64,000 nucleotides of DNA from Flavobacterium sp. (GCF_004211145.1 NZ_SEBS01000011.1:1-64000); one strand, 5' to 3'. Counted from the first letter of the stretch, positions 29,507 to 38,545 are shown. Numbers and translations: made by a program. Notes: generated from the letters alone by a model not told the origin.

Positions 29507-30076
29507 TTATTTCTTGGCCCTTATACGGCTCAGGGTTTCGGGCGAAATGCCGAGGAACGACGCGATCATATGCAAAGGCACGCGATTGCTCATGTCAGGA
29601 TAGATTTTGAGGAACTGCCCGTACTTTTCCTCGGCCGTGTGCGTGATGTTCGATTGGACGCGGTTTTGAAGCGAGATGAAACTTCGCTCGAGCAGGTCGT
29701 ACATCATCTCGTTGAGCTTTGGGATCTGGATGCGCAGTTTGGCCGTGTCTTGTTTCGGGATCAGGATTACCTCTGAATCTTCGTAAGCTTCGATGTTGTA
29801 GCGCGCGGGTTCGCCCGAAATGTAACTTTGGCGATCGCCCGTCCACCAGTTTTCAGGGCAGAACTGCAACACGTGCTCCTGCCCTTTATCGTCGACTTTA
29901 TACGTTCGCATGAGGCCTTTGCACACGAACGCATCGTATTTCCAAATGTCGCCTTCTTGTAGTAAATATTGACGCTTGCGCAGTTTTCGTTCGATGGCGA
30001 CTTCGCGGATGAGTTCGAATTCTTCGTCGGAGATCGAGGTTTTTGAGTTCAGGTATCTTTTGAATACTTCGAGCAT
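29507..30076 (-). CDS. Crp/Fnr family regulator
   Basis: 189 residues. A cyclic-nucleotide-binding-like beta-barrel (about 15-120) is followed by a dimer helix and a C-terminal segment with GISPETLSRIRAKK, which corresponds to a HTH recognition helix. It is shorter than classic Crp, as are many Bacteroidetes members, and the cNMP pocket residues are not evident, so it may sense another signal or none. Located upstream of the SDR gene on the same strand, so it may control it. Confidence 0.87.
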   Translation of the reverse strand: MLEVFKRYLNSKTSISDEEFELIREVAIERKLRKRQYLLQEGDIWKYDAFVCKGLMRTYKVDDKGQEHVLQFCPENWWTGDRQSYISGEPARYNIEAYEDSEVILIPKQDTAKLRIQIPKLNEMMYDLLERSFISLQNRVQSNITHTAEEKYGQFLKIYPDMSNRVPLHMIASFLGISPETLSRIRAKK

Positions 30077-30164
30077 TTTTTGGACTGTTGGACACGTTGG
30101 CTTTGGACTCGCCTGCGGCTTTTGATTGTGTTCGTTAAAATTAATGCTTAGTCTTCAGAACTGA

Positions 30165-30692
30165 CTATGAAAACAACGGATTCTTGATTTCATACCAACA
30201 TTCGGGTTCGCCTTCATACAGGAAGTCCTCGGTGTGTTTGAGGCCGCATTTTTCAAGCGCGTTGCGCGATGCCTTGTGTGCGGCGCTTACGTAAGCATTT
30301 ATGACGGGCAATTTCATTTCGTTGAAACCGAAATCGATGAACGCCGACGACGCCTCGGTCGCGTAACCTTTTCCCCAGAATTCTTCCCGCAGACGATAAC
30401 CGAGATCGTAAAACGTTTCGCGCCCGTTCACGTTGCGTTCAAGTTTCAAGCCGACCCAGCCGATGAATTCGCCCGATGATTTTTCAATGGCCGCCCAGCG
30501 CCCGATGCCGTTGTCGATATATTGTTGCTTGATGTTGGCGATCCACGACAGCGATTCCTCGATGGAACTCACGGTTCTGTTACCTAAGAAAATATGCACG
30601 TTCGGATTCGAATCGAGCGCGAACATGCCCGCGGCGTCGGAATCTTGTAGTGGCCGAAGCAATAAACGTTCGGTTTCTATGGTTGTTTGCAT
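30165..30692 (-). CDS. GNAT N-acetyltransferase (RimJ/RimL type)
   Basis: 175 residues. Motif ETERLLLRPL at the N-terminus, FYDLGYRLREEFWGKGYATEA (acetyl-CoA-binding region, GKGYA) and ENP-like ISRNALEKCG near the C-terminus match the RimJ/RimL family, which acetylates N-termini, ribosomal proteins or small molecules. Start ATG 30692 is used; a TTG at 30698 is less likely. Confidence 0.9.
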   Translation of the reverse strand: MQTTIETERLLLRPLQDSDAAGMFALDSNPNVHIFLGNRTVSSIEESLSWIANIKQQYIDNGIGRWAAIEKSSGEFIGWVGLKLERNVNGRETFYDLGYRLREEFWGKGYATEASSAFIDFGFNEMKLPVINAYVSAAHKASRNALEKCGLKHTEDFLYEGEPECWYEIKNPLFS

Positions 30693-30731
30693 AGTCAAAT
30701 ATAAACTTTTTGTGATTCCCGGAACGTGCGC

Positions 30732-30862
30732 GCGTTAGGGATGCAAGTGGAAATCCCACAGGCTTGAGGCACGAGAGCCGAGGAATTGGAACGGGCAGCC
30801 CGGCCGCGACTCAAAAAACGCGAATTTAGTCAAAACGGGCTGTCGCGGCAACGCCCAAAAAA
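30732..30862 (+). repeat. Dispersed intergenic element, copy C
   Basis: Starts GCGTTAGGGATGCAAGTGG and ends GCGGCAACGCCCAAAA. The middle (GGCAGCCCGGCCGCGACTC) resembles the GACAGCC portion of other copies. It separates the divergent GNAT and MFS genes and ends 46 bases before the MFS ATG. Confidence 0.75.
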
Positions 30863-30908
30863 CAGCCCAAGTTCGAATCGGAATGCCTAATTTTGCAAAA
30901 AACGACAC

Positions 30909-32129
30909 ATGCCGCTAATCGATTACAGCAATTTTCTCGACAAGATCCTGCCCAAGCCGAAGTATAAAAAGTCGTTCCGCAACGCCAAGCAGTCGTACCT
31001 GAACCGCGTGCGCCTTGCCGTGACGCTGTTTTATTTTGGAATGGGTTATACGTTCGCGTCGTGGGCAAGCCGGATTCCCGACATCAAGGCGAATCTCGAT
31101 TTGAGCGAGGCCGACCTGGGAACGATCCTGTTCGCGATCCCGATCGGGCAATTGATCGCGCTGCCGATTTCAGGCAAGACCGTCACGAAATACGGTAGCC
31201 CGAAAGTGCTTTTGATCTCGTTGTTCCTGTATGCGCTGAGCTTGGTCTGCTTGGGATTCTCAGAAGTCTCGTGGCAGTTGGCGCTGTCGCTGGTATTGTT
31301 CGGAGTTACGGGGAATTTCTGCAATATCGCCGTCAATACGCAAGGAGTTTACGCTGAAGGCCTGTTCCCGAAACCCATCATGGGCTCGTTCCACGGCTCA
31401 TGGAGTTTGGCGGGATTTGGCGGCGCGCTCACGGGAATGGGCATGAACGCGTTGGGTTATTCGCCCGCGGTGCATTTCGTGTTCACGGCGATCGTGATTT
31501 CATTGATCATTCTTACGAACCGAAATTTTTTGGTCAAGGCGAAACCGGTTAAGGAAGGCGAAAAAATGGGATTCTGGGCCGGTTTCGGAGGCATTTTGAT
31601 CTGGCTCGGCGTGATCGCGTTCTGCTGCCGGACGAGTGAAGGCGTGATGTACGATTGGAGCGGCGTGTATTTCAGGGAAGTCGTGCATGCCGAGGGTGCG
31701 ATGTCGATGATCGGATACTCGGCGTTTATGATCACGATGACGTTCGGACGGTTTTTGAGTGATAAGCTCGTGGGAAGATTCGGACGGCGAAATATATTGA
31801 TCGCAAGCGGGATCACGGTTTCGATCGGGCTTTATGCGGCGGTCGCATTTCCGGTCCTGATTCCTGCGACATTGTCGTTCATGCTTGTCGGGATTGGGGT
31901 TTCGATGATTTTCCCGATCGTGTTCAGCATTGCGGGATCGAACCCGAATGTGCCCACGAGCGCGGCGTTGACGGTGATCACGAGCATCAGTTTCCTGGGA
32001 TTCTTGACCGGGCCGCCTGTAATCGGTTACATAGCCGAGCAATCGAGTTTGCGTTATTCTTTCGCGTTCGTTGGAATATTCGGCCTCGTAATTTCGTTAT
32101 TGGTGAAGTCGGTGAAGGAAATCCGATGA
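30909..32129 (+). CDS. MFS transporter (YbjJ/FucP-like)
   Basis: 406 residues with about 12 helices. N-terminal WASRIPDIKANLDLSEADLGTI and SGKTVTKYGSPKVL (loop 2-3 motif A variant) match the YbjJ-like branch of sugar or small-molecule transporters. The gene is followed after 7 bases by the archaemetzincin-like gene. Substrate unknown. Confidence 0.9.
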   Translation: MPLIDYSNFLDKILPKPKYKKSFRNAKQSYLNRVRLAVTLFYFGMGYTFASWASRIPDIKANLDLSEADLGTILFAIPIGQLIALPISGKTVTKYGSPKVLLISLFLYALSLVCLGFSEVSWQLALSLVLFGVTGNFCNIAVNTQGVYAEGLFPKPIMGSFHGSWSLAGFGGALTGMGMNALGYSPAVHFVFTAIVISLIILTNRNFLVKAKPVKEGEKMGFWAGFGGILIWLGVIAFCCRTSEGVMYDWSGVYFREVVHAEGAMSMIGYSAFMITMTFGRFLSDKLVGRFGRRNILIASGITVSIGLYAAVAFPVLIPATLSFMLVGIGVSMIFPIVFSIAGSNPNVPTSAALTVITSISFLGFLTGPPVIGYIAEQSSLRYSFAFVGIFGLVISLLVKSVKEIR

Positions 32130-32136
32130 GACAACC

Positions 32137-33024
32137 ATGAAAAAAGTCGTTTTTCTGTTACTGATTTTGGTTTCCTGCGCCGACGAGAAGTCGAAATCCG
32201 TTTCATTTTCTACGTCCGACTCGAAATACTTCACCGCGATTTCAGCGAATGACGTGGCTTTGAGCCAGCCGCAATTTGGAGACTGGCGCCAACAGCACAT
32301 CGAAAAGAAACAGACGTTCGAGGACTACGTTTCGGACAATCCTTTTATTCCCGACGACGATCAAAAAGTCATTTACTTGCAGCCCATCGGAAAATTCGAT
32401 TCATTGCAGGTCAAGGCCATCGAATTGACGCGCGAATATGTGGAAATTTTCTTCCAGCGCAAGACGGTTGTGCTCGACGCGATTCCGGACGCGGGAATTC
32501 CGGCAGGTTCCAGACGTCAAAATTTCGGACATGAACAACTGAAAACGGGTTATATCTTACACAAAATTTTAGCACCTGACATTCCCGACGACGCGATGGC
32601 GATCATGGCGATTTCACAGAAGGATTTGTATCCGAATGAGGATTGGAATTACGTTTTCGGGCAGGCTTCGTATTCGAAACGCGTTGGCGTGACGTCGATT
32701 TTCAGGTTGCAGGATGAATATTTGGGCGGTTCGAATTTCGATGTCTGCGTGAGGCGATTGGCGAACGTTTCGGTGCATGAAATCGGGCATATGCTCACGA
32801 TACATCATTGCCTGTTCGCGAAATGCGTAATGAACGGCAGCAATAATCTTCAGGAAACCGACGCGGGCCCAATGCGTTTGTGCAGCGATTGCCAGAAGAA
32901 ATTAAAGTGGAATTTGGGTTATGACAATAGTGATCGGTTAAAAGACTTGCTTGGGTTTTCGAGAAAACATTTGGTTGGTGACGTTGGTGAACTCGAGAAA
33001 GATATGGCGGTTGTAGGACGGTGA
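32137..33024 (+). CDS. Archaemetzincin-like zinc protease, lipoprotein
   Basis: 295 residues. A lipobox LVSC (residues about 14-17, MKKVVFLLLILVSC) indicates a lipoprotein. The zinc site HEIGHMLTIHHC (214-225) is followed by C-x-M and CxxC (KCVMN ... LCSDC), the archaemetzincin fingerprint. The glycine normally eight residues into this motif is Thr221. Archaemetzincins are minimal metzincins of unclear substrate. The gene is probably co-transcribed with the MFS gene 7 bases upstream. Confidence 0.85.
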   Translation: MKKVVFLLLILVSCADEKSKSVSFSTSDSKYFTAISANDVALSQPQFGDWRQQHIEKKQTFEDYVSDNPFIPDDDQKVIYLQPIGKFDSLQVKAIELTREYVEIFFQRKTVVLDAIPDAGIPAGSRRQNFGHEQLKTGYILHKILAPDIPDDAMAIMAISQKDLYPNEDWNYVFGQASYSKRVGVTSIFRLQDEYLGGSNFDVCVRRLANVSVHEIGHMLTIHHCLFAKCVMNGSNNLQETDAGPMRLCSDCQKKLKWNLGYDNSDRLKDLLGFSRKHLVGDVGELEKDMAVVGR

Positions 33025-33027
33025 TTT

Positions 33028-33060
33028 TTGAACAGTTAAGATAGTTGAGAGAAGTTAAGG
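33028..33060. repeat. AGTTAAG heptad array, stop-side
   Basis: TTTTTGAACAGTTAAGATAG and continuing units directly after the archaemetzincin stop. TAA, TAG and TGA all recur. A nearly identical array is at 38858-38892. Confidence 0.8.
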
Positions 33061-33092
33061 GATTGGGTTAATTGTTTTTCACAGGGAAATAT

Positions 33093-33809
33093 ATGAAAAT
33101 AGCATTTGGGTTTTTGGCGGTTTTGGTTTTGTTTTTTGCATGTTCTGATGCGAAACCGAAATATGTCGCGGTCCAAAAATCGCCTACGCCAAAACAGCGG
33201 ATCGATACGGTTTACGTCAAAGACAGTGTCGTGAGCAAGGAGCGACTTTATGACAATCTCTCGAAAACGCAGAATTTCAAGCTCACGTATTTTGAAAAGT
33301 CCGACGGCAAAAAACCTTTGCAACATTTTTGGACGATCGTGATTTACGATAAAAAAATGAAGCGTCTCGATTCGATCGTGCAGCCCGTTTACGTTTTATT
33401 GTCGTCTATGGTCGACTTAAATAATGTGCGGTCATACGCCACGGGAATCAACGAAAACATGCAGGCGCCTGACAATTATTACGGTGATTTTGTCGTGGCC
33501 GATTTTAACTTCGATGCTAAAAACGATTTTGCGATCCTCAACGATATGGGCGGGAACGGCGGTCCGTTTTATAGTTTTTACATCCAACAGCAGGACAAGA
33601 CTTTTTCATCGGACAGATTTTTACAGGATTCGATGACATACTTTCCGACGAAAATAGATAAACAAAAACAACAACTCGTCACGTACGTCCACGCGGGAGT
33701 ATGTTGGGTCGGCGAACATAAATACGAGAAAATCGGAAACGGTTGGAAACAAGTTTCGCACAAAAGAATCGATGTCTGTGACGATACGAAAAAATCCGGA
33801 AAGAACTGA
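33093..33809 (+). CDS. Lipoprotein of unknown function
   Basis: 238 residues. Lipobox FFAC follows a hydrophobic signal (MKIAFGFLAVLVLFFAC). The mature part contains FVVADFNFDAKNDFAILNDMGGNGGPFYSFY, similar to DNRGNGG/FG-GAP-like calcium-binding loops. A start at 33072 is possible but would place seven residues before the signal peptide. Function unknown. Confidence 0.75.
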   Translation: MKIAFGFLAVLVLFFACSDAKPKYVAVQKSPTPKQRIDTVYVKDSVVSKERLYDNLSKTQNFKLTYFEKSDGKKPLQHFWTIVIYDKKMKRLDSIVQPVYVLLSSMVDLNNVRSYATGINENMQAPDNYYGDFVVADFNFDAKNDFAILNDMGGNGGPFYSFYIQQQDKTFSSDRFLQDSMTYFPTKIDKQKQQLVTYVHAGVCWVGEHKYEKIGNGWKQVSHKRIDVCDDTKKSGKN

Positions 33810-33810
33810 A

Positions 33811-34617
33811 TCAGTTTAAGATCGACGCGAGTTCTCTCTGGAATTCAACATCGTCGTTGAACTTCGCGTGTCCCAAACCTTTTATCGTGAAGAATTTGAT
33901 TTTTGGGTTTTCGGCCATTATTTGAATTGAATTTTCATACGGAACGACCTTATCCTCGGTGCCGTGAAACATGTAGATCGGGCAATCCACTGACTTCAGG
34001 TATTCCGAAGTCGTAAAATTGTACCGCAACAACGACATCGGGACCATTGGGAAACGCTTCGTTGCGATCGATGCCAAATCGTAATACGGCGCCTGTAAAA
34101 TCAAGGTTTTCGGATGTTCTTTGCCCGCGAGCCAGGCGGCCGGACCGGTGCCGATCGAGAAGCCCGTGACGACGATTTTGTCTTCAGGGTACGATTTCAT
34201 CATATAGCGATAAGCCGTGCGGATGTCCTCGAGAAATTCGTCCTTATCGGTAATTTCGCCACCGCTTTTGCCGTAACTGCGATAATCGAGGATGAACAAA
34301 TCGTAACCGAGTTTCGTGTACACGTCGCTCATATATCCCCAGCCTTCGAGCGATCCGCCGTTTCCATGCAGGTAAAAAATAAGTCCTTTCGATGGTTTTT
34401 CGGTCTTGAAGAGCAGGCCGTTCAGCGTAATGTCGCCGGTTGACGGAATGTTGATTTCCTCGAACGATGCCGCGTAATTGAATTTATAATCGGCGGCCAA
34501 TTTTGGAGGCGCATGGAAAATAAGTTTCTCCTGGAAGAAATACAAAAACGTGAGTGCCGCGATGTGGATCAAAACCAAAACGCCCAAAACCCTGAGTAAT
34601 CTGCGGACAAACTTCAT
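33811..34617 (-). CDS. Alpha/beta hydrolase, membrane anchored
   Basis: 268 residues. An N-terminal transmembrane helix (about 6-28, LLRVLGVLVLIHIAALTFLYFF) anchors the hydrolase domain. HGNGGS (oxyanion loop), nucleophile Ser154 in GFSIGTG, Asp near GTEDKVVP and His in GLGHAKF form the catalytic set of BAAT/DUF-type esterases (YqkD/YfhR-like). The start ATG overlaps the TGA of the TPR gene (ATGA), so the two are translationally coupled. Confidence 0.9.
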   Translation of the reverse strand: MKFVRRLLRVLGVLVLIHIAALTFLYFFQEKLIFHAPPKLAADYKFNYAASFEEINIPSTGDITLNGLLFKTEKPSKGLIFYLHGNGGSLEGWGYMSDVYTKLGYDLFILDYRSYGKSGGEITDKDEFLEDIRTAYRYMMKSYPEDKIVVTGFSIGTGPAAWLAGKEHPKTLILQAPYYDLASIATKRFPMVPMSLLRYNFTTSEYLKSVDCPIYMFHGTEDKVVPYENSIQIMAENPKIKFFTIKGLGHAKFNDDVEFQRELASILN

Positions 34618-35576
34618 TTCGTATTTTTCAGGCAATATTTACTAATCAACTCTTTGACTTCAGTTCCGAATTTTTGTTCGAAACCTAACGCCTGCGCTTT
34701 TTTCAGGTCGGCGCAAGCCAAATCTGTTTTGGACATTGCGATATAAATCAACGCGCGATTGCGGAACGCATACGGATTTTCAGGATAAATTTCAATCGAC
34801 CGCTCCACGTCGGCAAGCGCTTCCTTGGCCTGCCCGATCTGTAATTTGGAATATGCCCGGTTGTTGAAACTGAACGCGGCTTTGTCGGGAATCGCGATGA
34901 TGGTCTTGTCGAAAATCGCAATAGCCTCAGTATGCCTGCCTTTTCCCTGATATAAAAATCCAAGATTGTTCCAGACGCTATTGCTGGGCGGCACGAGCTT
35001 GACTGCCTTTTCATAATACGAAATAGCGTCGTCGGTGTTCCCGTTTTCCATGCTCACCGCACCCAACATCACTATCGGAGCGACATTTCCGGGGTCAAGT
35101 TTGTGCGAAAATTTGAAATTTTGGACCGCGCTGATCCTGTAATCGCCCTGCATATCGACATATCCCAGCATATTGTACAGCCCGCTGTTCAACGCATCGT
35201 CCTTGACATTGGCGATCGCCTGCTCAAGTGCCGTGGTCGCCGCGGGATAATTTTTCACATTCATCGCGGCTAATGCCTTTAACGCATAAATCATCGGATT
35301 TTCGTCCATTTCCTTTTTGGGAACGGCTTCCAGTTCATCGAAAATCTGTTGGAAAGATTCTTTTTCGACAAGTACTTTTATTTTCTTGAGCCGGTCGTAA
35401 GTCGCTGGCGATATTTTCGTGCTGTCGATATATTCATTCACATCGAGTTCACTCGACATGTTGCTTGAAAACGGCGTTTCACCTTCAGTAAAAACGTTGG
35501 TTTTCTTGACTTTTTGAGCCGACGCGATGCTGACCATAACGATCAATATGAAGATGAGCGCCTTATTCTTCCTCAT
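34614..35576 (-). CDS. Secreted TPR-repeat protein
   Basis: 320 residues. Signal peptide MRKNKALIFILIVMVSIASAQ is cleaved after AQ. The rest (about 85-310) carries tetratricopeptide repeats (LYNMLGYVDMQGDYRISAVQ, NSVWNNLGFLYQGKGRHTEAI, AFSFNNRAYSKLQIGQAKEAL, YAFRNRALIYIAMSKTDLAC), used to bind partner proteins in the periplasm. Start 35576 gives the signal peptide; three upstream codons in frame (to 35612) do not. The start lies 14 bases inside the end of the DEAD-box gene. Confidence 0.88.
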   Translation of the reverse strand: MRKNKALIFILIVMVSIASAQKVKKTNVFTEGETPFSSNMSSELDVNEYIDSTKISPATYDRLKKIKVLVEKESFQQIFDELEAVPKKEMDENPMIYALKALAAMNVKNYPAATTALEQAIANVKDDALNSGLYNMLGYVDMQGDYRISAVQNFKFSHKLDPGNVAPIVMLGAVSMENGNTDDAISYYEKAVKLVPPSNSVWNNLGFLYQGKGRHTEAIAIFDKTIIAIPDKAAFSFNNRAYSKLQIGQAKEALADVERSIEIYPENPYAFRNRALIYIAMSKTDLACADLKKAQALGFEQKFGTEVKELISKYCLKNTK

Positions 35577-36210
35577 CAGTAGCGTCGTCATCCTGATCAT
35601 CGTCGGGTTCAAAGAACATTGGTTCGGTCATCACTTTATCGGCGATGATCTCGACGCGCTCGGTGATTTCGCGGCACGTGAAGATGAATTGGGTTTTGGA
35701 AACGCTTTCGGCAAGTCGCAAGATTATCGCGTCCTGACGATTCTTGAATAAGACGTCGGCGTCATCGACCGCGAAGAAACGGATCGTCGTCAGGTTGAAT
35801 CCTGCAGAAGCGAACAACGCGTTCACTCGCGTCGGCGTTCCCACGATCACATCCATTCCAAGTGAAATCATGTTCTTGTCGTAATCGATATCGCCTTTGT
35901 CGTGCGACCCGATGACGCGCAAACCCGTGTATTGCCCGTACTTTTCGAATTGCTCGACGAGTTCGAGAACGCTTTCCTTGTCCTGTGTCAAAAGCAACGC
36001 GCGCGTACTTTCGCCTTCAGGTTTTTGAAGTTTTTGGATCGTATTTACGACGAGAGCCGTGGTTTTGCCCGAGCCGCCCGGAGAAGCGATCACGCAGTCG
36101 GCGCCGCTTTTTATGGACGACCAGGTGTCGATCTGTAGCGTCGTGGCATGTGACAGGCCTTGTTCTGATAAGGCTTTCTCGAGATTCGGATGTATTTTCT
36201 TTAATTGCAT
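35563..36210 (-). CDS. Single-domain DEAD-box-like protein
   Basis: 215 residues containing only the first RecA-like domain of a DEAD-box helicase. Motif I is ASPGGSGKTT (about 42-51); the Q-motif region LSHATTLQID is present; motif II reads VDDAD (149-152 DDAD, not DEAD); motif III is lost (FTC instead of SAT). Then comes an acidic tail (DDDQDDDATDEEE). The helicase C-terminal domain is absent. Either a truncated helicase or a small ATPase adaptor conserved by itself; the clean operon position argues for function. Start chosen at 36210 (MQLKKIHPNL); a longer frame to 36294 has no motif. Confidence 0.8.
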   Translation of the reverse strand: MQLKKIHPNLEKALSEQGLSHATTLQIDTWSSIKSGADCVIASPGGSGKTTALVVNTIQKLQKPEGESTRALLLTQDKESVLELVEQFEKYGQYTGLRVIGSHDKGDIDYDKNMISLGMDVIVGTPTRVNALFASAGFNLTTIRFFAVDDADVLFKNRQDAIILRLAESVSKTQFIFTCREITERVEIIADKVMTEPMFFEPDDDQDDDATDEEE

Positions 36211-36271
36211 ATCGGTGCAAAGGTCAGCTTTTTGTATCGGTTTTGCTAATCGGAATTTGCAGGGTTTCGTG

Positions 36272-37366
36272 TCAGTCGGCGCGGAAACGTTCAAGCGATT
36301 GCCAATATTTGTCTTTGTACATGTCGTAACTCACGTTGAGAAGATCGCGATAACTTAGTATAAGCGCGTACAAAATCTCTGACGGTTTCCTGAAATCCTT
36401 GCACGCGAAATAAATGCAACGCAGGCTGTCAGCGGTTTCACGCGCGACGTTGAGATAACCGTCGGCGTCTTTGAGCTCGTCCATGATCTCGAGTTCGAAC
36501 TTGTCCATGAGCGCATACGTCGCATCGTCGGGCATGCCGTTGAGGTCGGTTCCGTCATATGCGATTTCTATTTTTAGAATCCACGGATGAGAACCTTTCG
36601 CTTCCCAATCGAGCAAAGACGAATTCACGATCGCGATCAGCGGCAAGTCGTTTTCAAGCGTGGCTTCGAGGCTCGTGTACTCGTCGTCCTCGGTGTCGCG
36701 GCGCGTGCCTTCGTACTTTTCCACGAATTCCTTTTCGCGCCAGATCAGATAATCCTGGAGTTTGGAAATCGGGATCAGGTCCTCATTTTCTGACGGTTCG
36801 GCCTTGATCCACAAATTGTCAATGCTCGTCACTGAATTGAGTTCGCCCAGATAATTGTCGAGGAACAGATAAATCCCGTTCGTAATCTGCGGTTTTTCGT
36901 CCTCGGTATACTTTTCAAAGACGATGGTGATGTCGATCTCGTCAGGATATTGGGCGCTTGTATTCGGATAAAACCAAATGTTCGAGTCGTTGAATACGTA
37001 TTCGCCCATGTCAATCTGCAGTTCCGTGATGTCGGTTTTGGGTTTCAATGCCGTGAATTTCCAATTCTTTAGCGACGGAGACGCGGCGACCAGATCCTCG
37101 GTGAACGCTATGTTCTTGATGATGCCATCGGGCGTGAAGATGAGTTCGGCGATTTTCGCGTCGCGCATTCCCGTCAACAAATAAATGTCGGGACGCAATG
37201 CTTCAAGCCTCGATGAAAGTTCGTCGAAAAAAGTCGCGTGCAGGTTTTCGCCTCCCGCGATCGCTTTATAGAAACGCTTCTCGTTCGCGGCGAACCACTT
37301 CCAGAATTGCGCGATTTCGTCATCGGGCAAGTGCTGTTTGCCGAAGAGATGTTGCAGAAAATTCAT
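36272..37366 (-). CDS. DUF695-like protein
   Basis: 364 residues, mixed alpha/beta, no signal peptide. The C-terminal third (GYLNVARETADSLRCIYFAC, then KDFRKPSEILYALI) resembles the DUF695 pattern that measures or processes proteins of unknown role. N-terminal FWKWFAANEKRFYKAIAGGE is a helical region. The start is 7 bases from the stop of the NtrC-like gene, so they are co-transcribed. Confidence 0.6.
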   Translation of the reverse strand: MNFLQHLFGKQHLPDDEIAQFWKWFAANEKRFYKAIAGGENLHATFFDELSSRLEALRPDIYLLTGMRDAKIAELIFTPDGIIKNIAFTEDLVAASPSLKNWKFTALKPKTDITELQIDMGEYVFNDSNIWFYPNTSAQYPDEIDITIVFEKYTEDEKPQITNGIYLFLDNYLGELNSVTSIDNLWIKAEPSENEDLIPISKLQDYLIWREKEFVEKYEGTRRDTEDDEYTSLEATLENDLPLIAIVNSSLLDWEAKGSHPWILKIEIAYDGTDLNGMPDDATYALMDKFELEIMDELKDADGYLNVARETADSLRCIYFACKDFRKPSEILYALILSYRDLLNVSYDMYKDKYWQSLERFRAD

Positions 37367-37373
37367 AGGCGGG

Positions 37374-38537
37374 TTACTTGCTTGCGAACATTTTAACGTC
37401 GGCTTCAGATATTTCGCTTCCGCCGAGAATGATCAGGCGTTCGACCACGTTCCGAAGTTCACGGATGTTTCCCGTCCAATCGTATTCCTGCAGCAATTTG
37501 ATCGCCGAGGCCGAAAACTTCTTGGCTTCCTTGCCTTGCTCCTCGCCTATTTTCGACGCGAAATGTTCAATGAGCAGCGGAATGTCGTCGCGGCGATCGT
37601 TCAGCGCGGGAACTTTGACGAGAATGACGGCCAGTCGGTGGTATAAATCCTCGCGAAACCGACCTTCGGCTATTTCTTTTTTAAGGTCTTTATTGGTCGC
37701 GGCAACGACACGAACATCAACCTTTATTTCCTTTTCATCCCCGACGCGTGAAATTTTGCTTTCCTGAAGCGCACGCAATACTTTGGCTTGGGCCGAAAGA
37801 CTCATGTCGCCGATCTCGTCCAAAAATATCGTGCCTTTGTCAGCGGCTTCGAACTTGCCTGCGCGGTCTTTCACGGCCGATGTAAACGCGCCTTTCACGT
37901 GGCCGAACAACTCGCTTTCGATGAGTTCACTCGGAATCGCGGCGCAGTTCACCTCGATGAGCGGCGCATTCGCACGTTCGCTTTTTTCGTGCAGCCAGTG
38001 CGCGACGAGTTCTTTCCCGGTTCCGTTCGGGCCGGTTACGAGTACGCGCGCCTCGGTCGGGGCGACTTTCTCGATGATGTCTTTTATGTGATTGATCGCG
38101 TCGCTATGCCCGATCATTTCGTAATGGCGGCTAACTTTCTTCTTGAGGATCTTGTTCTCGACGACGAGTTGTTTCTTGTCGAGCGCGTTACGCACCGTGT
38201 TGAGCAATCGGTTCAGGTCGGGTGGTTTCGAGATGTAGTCGAACGCGCCGAGACGCATCGCCTGGATCGCGGTTTCCATGTCGCCGTGGCCGGAAATCAT
38301 GACCATAGGGATTTCGGGTTTGATTTTCTTGACGGCTTCGAGAAGTTCCACTCCGTCCATTTTTGGCATTTTGATGTCGCACAACACGAGGTCGTAATCG
38401 GTGGCTTTTATTTTTTCGAGGCCTGCGACGCCGTCTTCGGCTTCTTCGACCTGGTAAGTGTCGCTTTCTTCAGAGAGTATTTTTCCGAGCACGCGGCGGA
38501 TGGCGGCTTCGTCTTCGATGACTAGGATTTTGGGCAT
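37374..38537 (-). CDS. NtrC-like sigma-54 activator lacking a DNA-binding domain
   Basis: 387 residues. Receiver domain (1-120): phospho-acceptor Asp54 in LVLCDIKMPKMDG, Lys104 in SKPP. AAA+ domain (about 140-370): Walker A GPNGTGKE (169-176), loop GAFTSA (216-221, usual GAFTGA), Walker B GTIFLDEIGD (235-244), arginine region GRFREDLYHRL, and the sensor WTGNIRELRNVVERL. The protein ends FASK right after the lid; the Fis-type HTH is missing. Such a protein can only work in trans or by contacting sigma-54 without direct DNA binding, if it is active. No sensor kinase is adjacent. Confidence 0.9.
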   Translation of the reverse strand: MPKILVIEDEAAIRRVLGKILSEESDTYQVEEAEDGVAGLEKIKATDYDLVLCDIKMPKMDGVELLEAVKKIKPEIPMVMISGHGDMETAIQAMRLGAFDYISKPPDLNRLLNTVRNALDKKQLVVENKILKKKVSRHYEMIGHSDAINHIKDIIEKVAPTEARVLVTGPNGTGKELVAHWLHEKSERANAPLIEVNCAAIPSELIESELFGHVKGAFTSAVKDRAGKFEAADKGTIFLDEIGDMSLSAQAKVLRALQESKISRVGDEKEIKVDVRVVAATNKDLKKEIAEGRFREDLYHRLAVILVKVPALNDRRDDIPLLIEHFASKIGEEQGKEAKKFSASAIKLLQEYDWTGNIRELRNVVERLIILGGSEISEADVKMFASK

Positions 38538-38545
38538 TTTTTTTT

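Noticed and set aside
37788..38525. Plus-strand frame of 245 codons over the NtrC-like gene
   Set aside because: Antisense shadow; poor hydrophobic pattern and no homology that I recognise.
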